Below the pieces are notes generated by a model that was not told the DNA's origin, did no database searches, and was given only the letters and a program-made list of their open reading frames with translations. A program made the translations under genes and the position numbers. 64,000 nucleotides of DNA from a virus: IMG/VR virus record IMGVR_UViG_3300025087_000001, positions 91,482 through 155,481 of that record. One strand, written 5' to 3'. This document shows positions 58,545 through 64,000 of this stretch, one piece after another. How positions within the stretch are numbered: the first letter of the stretch is position 1; every line of letters starts with the position of its first letter.

Positions 58545-58811
58545 ATGAATACAATCAGAAACGTTAGTATTGTTCTATTTTTACTATCTATCTTAGGATA
58601 CTGTCATGAAATATTTCCTTATGATTTAATCTGTACTTATAATCATAAACAGATAGTGATTCAGTCTAATAAAAACAAAGTTACTGTCCTTAAATACAAT
58701 AGTCGATTTTACATTAATAATATCAATAACTTAAATGAAGTAGATGATTATGTGGAAATACACAATGGAGATCATAATATTATATTTCCACTAAAGTGCG
58801 ATAAAATATAA
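58545..58811 (+). CDS. Membrane-anchored or exported small protein
   Basis: An 88-aa protein with an N-terminal hydrophobic helix (VSIVLFLLSILGYCHEIFP) that could be an anchor or a signal peptide, and a strand-rich extracytoplasmic part (KQIVIQSNKNKVTVLKYNSR). A cysteine follows the hydrophobic stretch (LGYC), near but not matching a standard lipobox. It begins with no gap after the previous exported protein. Function unknown. Confidence 0.55.
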   Translation: MNTIRNVSIVLFLLSILGYCHEIFPYDLICTYNHKQIVIQSNKNKVTVLKYNSRFYINNINNLNEVDDYVEIHNGDHNIIFPLKCDKI

Positions 58812-58815
58812 AAAA

Positions 58816-58826
58816 TATGGTATATT
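58816..58826 (+). promoter_or_regulatory. Class 1 promoter for the ClpP-like gene
   Basis: TATGG then TATATT (58821-58826). The ATG at 58862 is 35 nt downstream, with AGGAG in between. Confidence 0.65.
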
Positions 58827-58861
58827 AAAGTAACGGTAGTAAATCCGTATAGGAGAAAAAA

Positions 58862-59848
58862 ATGAAAAAAGTACTAATGTTTATTCTTCTTTTGTGTGTG
58901 TCGTTGACATTTGGGGCAACAAAAGAGGTTAAAAAGAGCGAGCCCCATAAGACCATTGTGTCGTCCAAAGACGGTATTGTTACTATTAATCTTTCTAAGG
59001 AAAACACACTGATTATGAATACCTATTTTGACGGCTCTTCCGTAGCAGAAGTTATGGATAAAGCTAGACAGATGGACGCTTCTTTACCCAGTGGCGACCC
59101 TATGTTTCTATTTATTGACTCGGGTGGAGGATCTATCTATGCAGGATTGGAATTGCAAAACTACCTAAATAGCTTAAATCGTCCAATACACACCATCACT
59201 AGTTTTGCGGCTAGTATGGGCTTCCAAACAGTTCAATTCTTAGGAAAGAGATACATCCTACCTTTTGGTGAACTAATGAGTCACAAAGCAACGGGTGGTT
59301 TCTACGGTGAGTTTGGAGACGGACTATCTCAATTGGACCAAAGATATGTTCATTGGTTAGAAAGAATTACAATGATGGATAAGCAAACCGTAAAGAGAAC
59401 TAATGGTAAGCAAACATTAAAGTCGTACAGAGCAGCTTACGAAAATGAACTTTGGCTTAATGGGGAAAAAGCTGTAGCCCAGGGTTATGCGGATGCAGTT
59501 GTTAAAGTTGTTTGTAATCCTACACTTAAGGGAAGTTGGAGTAGAACAGAATCTTTTAGATTTATGGGCTATAAAATCGTATTTGTTGACACTTTTTCAG
59601 ATTGTCCTACTATTGGATACCCCTTAAGTATGAAAACGTTCGTAACAACACCTGATGGAGATACCTATGAATATTACGGGCACAAAGAAGAGCCTGTAAA
59701 AAAAGATACGACCAATTATTGGAGTAGTAAGAGTGTTTTTCCAACAGGTAAAGATGCAGAAACTCTAGATACTTTTATCAAAGAACAAGAGAAGACGCAC
59801 CGTAACGAAGTTTTGAATAAGAAAAACAATATTAAAAAATCTTATTAG
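58862..59848 (+). CDS. Exported ClpP-like serine protease
   Basis: A 328-aa protein with a signal peptide (MKKVLMFILLLCVSLTFGA) followed by a ClpP/SppA-type fold. FLFIDSGGGSIYAGLELQNY is the oxyanion-region motif, SFAASMGF carries the nucleophile (Ser118) and LMSHKATGG the catalytic histidine (His141), 23 residues apart as compared with 25 in ClpP. The aspartate position appears replaced by Glu in ENELWLNGEKA. The C-terminal ~110 residues are an extra domain. A periplasmic ClpP-like enzyme in a phage is unusual, and its targets are unknown. A terminator follows. Confidence 0.85.
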   Translation: MKKVLMFILLLCVSLTFGATKEVKKSEPHKTIVSSKDGIVTINLSKENTLIMNTYFDGSSVAEVMDKARQMDASLPSGDPMFLFIDSGGGSIYAGLELQNYLNSLNRPIHTITSFAASMGFQTVQFLGKRYILPFGELMSHKATGGFYGEFGDGLSQLDQRYVHWLERITMMDKQTVKRTNGKQTLKSYRAAYENELWLNGEKAVAQGYADAVVKVVCNPTLKGSWSRTESFRFMGYKIVFVDTFSDCPTIGYPLSMKTFVTTPDGDTYEYYGHKEEPVKKDTTNYWSSKSVFPTGKDAETLDTFIKEQEKTHRNEVLNKKNNIKKSY

Positions 59849-59871
59849 TTAAATTATAAATTTTCTAAACT

Positions 59872-59896
59872 AACCCTCCTAATTGGAGGGTTTTTT
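59872..59896 (+). terminator. Rho-independent terminator after the ClpP-like gene
   Basis: AACCCTCC and GGAGGGTT form an 8-bp stem with a 5-nt loop and a T-run (59891-59896). Confidence 0.9.
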
Positions 59897-59902
59897 ATTT
59901 TT

Positions 59903-59913
59903 TGTGGTATATA
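59903..59913 (+). promoter_or_regulatory. Class 1 promoter for the SbcC-like operon
   Basis: TGTGG then TATATA (59908-59913), directly after the terminator. AGAGG precedes the ATG at 59931. Confidence 0.75.
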
Positions 59914-59930
59914 GTTGTAGAGGTATTAAA

Positions 59931-60179
59931 ATGATTATAATTTTTAAGTGCAATAACCCCAAATGTCAGGTTGAAATAAAGAAATACTTTAAAAACACTA
60001 CTGATATTCCCCGTAATTTAGATTGTGGTATATGTATGATGGGAAAAATGGAAAGACAATTATCATCCCCATTCTCTAAATCTACAGAGGTTATTGATAA
60101 TGGCTTAAGACAGAGACAGTTAGAAATCAATAAGGATATTGTTGAGAGTGAAAGACAAAAAGTAATAGAAAAAGGATAA
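59931..60179 (+). CDS. Small zinc-ribbon protein (FmdB-like)
   Basis: An 82-aa protein. Residues 1-40 form a zinc ribbon with the pairs FKCNNPKC and DCGICMMGKM, similar to FmdB-type regulatory ribbons; the rest is a charged helix. I start it at the ATG at 59931, since in-frame codons upstream overlap the promoter. It ends 2 nt before the SbcC-like gene. It may bind nucleic acid or a polymerase, but this is not shown. Confidence 0.65.
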   Translation: MIIIFKCNNPKCQVEIKKYFKNTTDIPRNLDCGICMMGKMERQLSSPFSKSTEVIDNGLRQRQLEINKDIVESERQKVIEKG

Positions 60180-60181
60180 AC

Positions 60182-62182
60182 ATGTTATACTTACAAACAC
60201 TTATATTTAACAACATAGGAAGATTCACTGAAGAGCAAGTTTTTGAACTAAGTAATCATAGTAACCTATTGCTAATTGATGGCCCGTCTGGAGTAGGTAA
60301 ATCAACAATATTCCACGCTTTGGACTATTTATTAGATGTAAATTCCATACCAGCAACACAATTACAAAGTCGATTTACTAAAAAACCCATATACGTTAGG
60401 GGGATTTTTAAATATAATGATCAAATTATTACTGTAGAACGAAGTAAAAAAGATGGACTTACTATTAAATTACCTAGCGAAACTATATCTGGCAATGTTG
60501 ATTTGGCTGAGTTAAAATTGGACGAACTAATAGGGGTGCCCAGAAAGCTTTTCAAGAAAATTATACATAAGTCACAGCAGGAGAGGGGTTTTTTCTTACA
60601 AATGACAGCTAAACAAACTTATGAATTTTTAATTGAATTATTAGGATTACAGCCTTATCAAGATAAAATCGAACTTATTAATGAGAAAAATAAAAATAAC
60701 CTCCAATTAATTGATACAAAAGCCTCTGAATGTATCAATTTAACAGCAAATATAGACGAATTGATTTTAATAAAAAACAGGGAAATAGCACCGGTATGTC
60801 TTGTGGATAGAGACTTATTAGAACAAAAAAGACTTGTACGAGATCAATTATCTACTAAGCTCCAGTCTCTAATTGAAAATAAGCAAAATCAGTTGAGTCA
60901 AATATCTAAACCAATAAAAGGAGTATGTGAATATGACCTCAGTGCTTCTAGGGAAATAGAGTCTTTGATTAAAGAGGTTAATTATCAAAAAAACGCCCTA
61001 GTGAAAAGCGTAATTGAGAAAAGACAGGAATTGTCTAATAAATTATCCGATAAAAAGCAACAATTGAATAAGATTCAGTATCTAAAAACCGAAATACAAA
61101 GTATAGTATCTAACGTAAACACTTTTAAACAACAAAAACAACATGCTGAAAACAATAGCTGTCCTACCTGTAATCAATTATGGTCAAGCAACGATCAAAA
61201 AGAATATATTAACAAATTAGATACCCAGATCAAAAATCTGGTGAGCGATATTTTACAAAAAAAGTCTAAAATAGACCAAGAGCCACTTCTTTTAGAAGAC
61301 ATAGGATCTATTGAGTGTTTAATTAAACAATTACAATCGCCAGACACATCTTCTTTTGATATTCAAATTGCCGGATTACAAGAACAACTGTCTCAAGAAA
61401 AAAATAAGTTAAGCAATCTTCAAAAAGAAATTGATTCCATATATCTAAAAGATCAAAACCTGTTTCTTCAAAAACAAAAAGAAATTAGTGAAATATATGA
61501 CGGGGAGATCAATAGTGTCAAGACCACTCTCAACACTGTAAGTACTGACATTGAAATTATGGGAAAAGAACTTCAAAACTATAATTTGAATTGTAGATCT
61601 TACAAACAACGAATGGAAGATATTGAAGTAAATATTATCCAAAAGCAGCAAAAGCTTTCTAGTATCCAAGACTCATTGTGTCAATTAAAAAATAACCTGA
61701 TAATTGCGGAAGAAGCTAAAAGACTGATTAAGTCATACACTCTTCAAATATTTCAAGAGACTTTGGATACGATTGGTGAGACGGCCACTTCTATTTTAGG
61801 AAACGTTCATAATATGGCTAATTCCAGCATCTTTTTTGAGGGATGTAAGGAAAACAAGTCTGGCACCATAAAAGATGAGGTAAATGCTATTATAACTAAA
61901 GCCGGTGAAAGTGACATTCCCATTAAAACATTGTCTGGTGGTGAGCGTACAGTAATTGATTTAGCGGTAGATTTAGCCGTCATTGATGTTATTGAAAATA
62001 AGGTAGGTAAGGGTGCGAATTTCTTCATCATAGATGAACCGTTTGATGGTTTGGATTCTGAGGGAAAAGAACAGTATTTAGATGTTTTAAAATCATTAGA
62101 TAGCGGTAAACAAATAATATTGGTAGACCATAGTCCAGAATTAAAAGAAATGATTTCGGACGTTATTTCTATTGGACAATAG
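60182..62182 (+). CDS. SbcC/Rad50-like ATPase (T4 gp46-like)
   Basis: A 666-aa SMC-like ATPase. Walker A is IDGPSGVGKST (Lys40), a long coiled coil surrounds a zinc hook CPTC (residues 327-330), the ABC signature is SGGER (585-589) and Walker B is FIIDEPFDGLD (Asp618/Glu619), followed by the switch histidine VDHS. It pairs with the SbcD-like nuclease to resect DNA ends. T4 gp46 is 560 aa, so the coiled coils here are a little longer. It follows the zinc-ribbon gene at 2 nt. Confidence 0.93.
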   Translation: MLYLQTLIFNNIGRFTEEQVFELSNHSNLLLIDGPSGVGKSTIFHALDYLLDVNSIPATQLQSRFTKKPIYVRGIFKYNDQIITVERSKKDGLTIKLPSETISGNVDLAELKLDELIGVPRKLFKKIIHKSQQERGFFLQMTAKQTYEFLIELLGLQPYQDKIELINEKNKNNLQLIDTKASECINLTANIDELILIKNREIAPVCLVDRDLLEQKRLVRDQLSTKLQSLIENKQNQLSQISKPIKGVCEYDLSASREIESLIKEVNYQKNALVKSVIEKRQELSNKLSDKKQQLNKIQYLKTEIQSIVSNVNTFKQQKQHAENNSCPTCNQLWSSNDQKEYINKLDTQIKNLVSDILQKKSKIDQEPLLLEDIGSIECLIKQLQSPDTSSFDIQIAGLQEQLSQEKNKLSNLQKEIDSIYLKDQNLFLQKQKEISEIYDGEINSVKTTLNTVSTDIEIMGKELQNYNLNCRSYKQRMEDIEVNIIQKQQKLSSIQDSLCQLKNNLIIAEEAKRLIKSYTLQIFQETLDTIGETATSILGNVHNMANSSIFFEGCKENKSGTIKDEVNAIITKAGESDIPIKTLSGGERTVIDLAVDLAVIDVIENKVGKGANFFIIDEPFDGLDSEGKEQYLDVLKSLDSGKQIILVDHSPELKEMISDVISIGQ

Positions 62183-62201
62183 CCTCTGTTTATGGTATAT
62201 T
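62172..62201 (+). promoter_or_regulatory. Class 1 promoter for the resolvase operon
   Basis: TTGGAC (62172-62177), 18 nt, TATGG, TATATT (62196-62201), then TAATTAACAGA, matching the promoters at 27112 and 28754 at 19 of 20 bases. The -35 lies inside the last codons of the SbcC-like gene. GGGAGG precedes the ATG. Confidence 0.75.
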
Positions 62202-62222
62202 TAATTAACAGAGGGAGGCAAC

Positions 62223-62579
62223 ATGCTAAATGACAATATTTATCAAGACGTTTTAGAAACACTTAAGGTTATGGAAAATCAAGGTCATTCTGATAAGGTA
62301 CAGACACTAACTCTATTGTTAGAAAAATATGTACATAAAAATAAAGCTACGCATTTAATGAACAATAAAGACCTAACTACCATTGTAGATGACGCCAAAA
62401 CACTAATGGCTCATGAAACTTTTCCTAAGTTTCTTCAAACATCTGGTAGATTAAAAACCCAACTAGATCAAGAAAAGCAAATACAATTATGTATTGTGGA
62501 AGCAACAATTGGACATCTTAATAGATTAGAATGCTTTAAGAGATTACCAAAGTTCGACTTCAAGGATAATAAGTTTTAA
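62223..62579 (+). CDS. Small helical protein of the resolvase operon
   Basis: A 118-aa helical protein (IYQDVLETLKVMENQGHSDK, later EKQIQLCIVEATIGHLNRLE) with no recognised domain. It opens a three-gene operon ending in the RuvC-like resolvase. Cytoplasmic, role unknown. Confidence 0.55.
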   Translation: MLNDNIYQDVLETLKVMENQGHSDKVQTLTLLLEKYVHKNKATHLMNNKDLTTIVDDAKTLMAHETFPKFLQTSGRLKTQLDQEKQIQLCIVEATIGHLNRLECFKRLPKFDFKDNKF

Positions 62580-62589
62580 AGGAGCAAAA

Positions 62590-62901
62590 ATGAGCAAGAC
62601 ACAAGAATTTAAGAAAAAAGTACTTAAGAAATTCCCATCATTTGTTGAATCAATTCAGAATTTGGGATCTCAGGATTTAGAAAAGAACCTATTGATTTAC
62701 TCTAAACATAGAGAAGATTCAGAGTTGGCCCAAAAACTAGACACGGAACTTCAATCGGCTAAAGAGAATGTTACTTTTTTAGCGGGCCCATACCGTGATG
62801 CTATTGGGGCATTAAAAATGAAAATGGCTTATATTAATATGCTTATAAGAGAAGCTAATGGCCAATCTAACGAAGAAAATGATAAAGTAGAAGAGGAATA
62901 G
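62590..62901 (+). CDS. Small charged protein of the resolvase operon
   Basis: A 103-aa helical, charged protein (SKTQEFKKKVLKKFPSFVES, then FLAGPYRDAIGALKMKMAYI) with an acidic tail. It lies 10 nt after the previous gene, AAAGGAG precedes it, and its stop overlaps the GTG start of the resolvase. The AGPYRDAIGALK segment looks conserved but I cannot name it. Confidence 0.6.
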   Translation: MSKTQEFKKKVLKKFPSFVESIQNLGSQDLEKNLLIYSKHREDSELAQKLDTELQSAKENVTFLAGPYRDAIGALKMKMAYINMLIREANGQSNEENDKVEEE

Positions 62902-63494
62902 TGGATTCTATAACTGTCCTGTCTTTGGATCTTTCAACCAAGACAGGATATTCGGTAGCGCACATAAAAGATAATAAATATGAACTATTAGCGTCTGGAA
63001 CTTTACCAAAAATTGAAAAACCTAAAATCGAATATCCTATGGACTATTTACAGTGGTCCTGGGAGTGTTTTAGGGAAATTGAAAAATTAATGAAACAGTT
63101 TAGTCCAGACAAATTAGTCATTGAGGAAACATCTAAGGGTTCTAAAAACAACTTTTCACAAAAAATATTGGAATTCATACACCTTAGGGTGGCTGAAATG
63201 ATAAGTTATACAATGACTCCGGCTAAATATTACCGAACTGAAGAGTGGCGTAGGGTATGTGGCTGCCTAATGACCACTGAAGAAAAAAAACAAAATAAAA
63301 CTGTCAGAACCAAACACGGTTTAGGTGAGAAGGTCGTCAAGGACAGTGACGGTAAGCGATTAGGCAAAGTCGGAAAAAAACACGTTAACGTCCGTAGGGT
63401 TAATGAACTGTTCAATTTAGATCTTAAACTTAAAGATGAAGACAGGGCAGACGCTATCTTATTAGGATATGCGTTCTTTTTAGAACAAAAGTAG
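62901..63494 (+). CDS. RuvC-like Holliday junction resolvase
   Basis: A 197-aa nuclease with the RuvC/RNase H-like acidic residues: LSLDLSTKTGYS (Asp10), KLVIEETSK and the C-terminal DEDRADAILLGYAFF helix. It would cut four-way junctions before packaging or during recombination. The middle (residues ~115-160, Lys-rich) is a DNA-contacting insert. It starts at a GTG overlapping the upstream stop by one base. No other resolvase candidate was seen in this window. Confidence 0.85.
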   Translation: MDSITVLSLDLSTKTGYSVAHIKDNKYELLASGTLPKIEKPKIEYPMDYLQWSWECFREIEKLMKQFSPDKLVIEETSKGSKNNFSQKILEFIHLRVAEMISYTMTPAKYYRTEEWRRVCGCLMTTEEKKQNKTVRTKHGLGEKVVKDSDGKRLGKVGKKHVNVRRVNELFNLDLKLKDEDRADAILLGYAFFLEQK

Positions 63495-63509
63495 TATTTA
63501 TTTAGATTT

Positions 63510-63520
63510 TGTGGTATATC
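63510..63520 (+). promoter_or_regulatory. Class 1 promoter for the right-edge gene
   Basis: TGTGG then TATATC (63515-63520). The ATG at 63539 is 18 nt downstream with AGAGGT between. Confidence 0.65.
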
Positions 63521-63538
63521 TCTAAGAGAGGTAATTTT

Positions 63539-64000
63539 ATGGGAAATTTTTGGGAAAATCAAGATACGATATCAAACTATGAAATGTTGGGGGACAACTC
63601 ACAACCCGAAGTTATATCTATAACCCCATTTCATAATATATCTCATCAGGTTGTTGAAGAAATACAGGAAGAGTCTGCTTTTGAATTGGATGAACAAGAA
63701 ACAAGTATTGTTTACAACGCTAGACTTCGCTTAGAACAAGCCCGACTCTATGAGATGCTAATTAACCATAATCTATTTGAAGGTGTTTCTGCTGATCAAC
63801 AAGCTATTCAGAACGTTCAAAACGAACTTAAGGAATATATAGTTTATAGACTAGAGGTGTTGTTAGGGCTTCGAGCATTAAAGCCCCAAGCGACTGAAAT
63901 ACAAAGCCAGTTCAATGAGATTGAGGTGGATTTTTTAAAACAACTGGCATATAAGGGTACTAGGGGTGTATCTATTCAGGCTACTCAGCAGCCTAGTGAT
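63539..64000 (+). CDS. Helical protein running off the right edge (partial)
   Basis: At least 154 residues, with no stop before the window ends. The first ~55 residues are acidic and low in structure (MGNFWENQDTISNYEML). The rest is helical (YNARLRLEQARLYEMLINHN, then LKEYIVYRLEVLLGLRALKP). It has its own class 1 promoter. No family can be assigned from the visible part. Confidence 0.65.
   Translation, partial: MGNFWENQDTISNYEMLGDNSQPEVISITPFHNISHQVVEEIQEESAFELDEQETSIVYNARLRLEQARLYEMLINHNLFEGVSADQQAIQNVQNELKEYIVYRLEVLLGLRALKPQATEIQSQFNEIEVDFLKQLAYKGTRGVSIQATQQPSD

Noticed and set aside
1-64000. tRNA genes
   Set aside because: I looked in the intergenic stretches for the T-loop pattern GGTTCRA with matching arms and found none. 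A covariance-model search would be needed to be certain.

Overview
This window is part of the genome of a large, AT-rich tailed phage (by eye roughly one third G+C) with a contractile tail. The evidence is a tail sheath, a tail-tube candidate, a portal, a large terminase, a prohead protease, a capsid scaffold and a major capsid protein, plus phage-type DNA metabolism genes and no bacterial housekeeping genes. A signal-peptide lytic transglycosylase and an M15-type endolysin suggest a Gram-negative host, but the sequence does not name it. No tRNA, rRNA or CRISPR array was seen.

Layout. Positions 1-25913 are almost entirely minus strand and hold the virion module, transcribed right to left: connector candidates, three large 'polyvalent' proteins probably carried in the virion (403, 935 and 1080 aa), a transglycosylase, neck and structural proteins, a protein with an mCpol/GGDEF-like nucleotide polymerase domain and a likely -1 frameshift, the tail sheath, the tube candidate, a holin-like protein and a beta-helix fibre that runs off the left edge. 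Positions 25985-30428 hold mostly short plus-strand, probably early genes, including a 17-copy 24-bp tandem-repeat gene. Positions 30425-34899 hold a Nudix hydrolase and the prohead protease (minus), then a putative decoration protein, the scaffold and the major capsid protein (plus). Positions 36968-42130 carry small genes, an AAA+ ATPase, a phosphoesterase and a GroEL-like chaperonin. Positions 42138-50422 encode a terminase interrupted by two inteins, then the portal and a MuF-like protein. Positions 50482-64000 carry helicases, the endolysin, a phage sigma factor, SbcD/SbcC-like (gp47/gp46) nucleases, an exported ClpP-like protease, a RuvC-like resolvase and small genes.

Gene control is the most striking feature. 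Two promoter classes can be read. Class 1 is an extended -10 (TGTGGTATAAT or TATGGTATATT, sometimes with TTGACA-like -35). At eight genes the -10 hexamer ends only 5-7 nt before the ATG, so the mRNAs should be leaderless; other class 1 promoters are followed by a normal Shine-Dalgarno. Class 2 is a short element with consensus YAATCTTTAR and no visible -35, found upstream of structural and lysis genes. A sigma-like protein at 54819-55868 has a recognisable region 2 but ends before a region 4, as T4 gp55 does, and is the obvious candidate to read class 2 promoters with host RNA polymerase.

The window is also rich in selfish elements: a GIY-YIG endonuclease, a decayed GIY-YIG remnant, two VSR-like free-standing endonucleases with a C-terminal GNAT-like domain, and two terminase inteins that interrupt Walker A and Walker B respectively.
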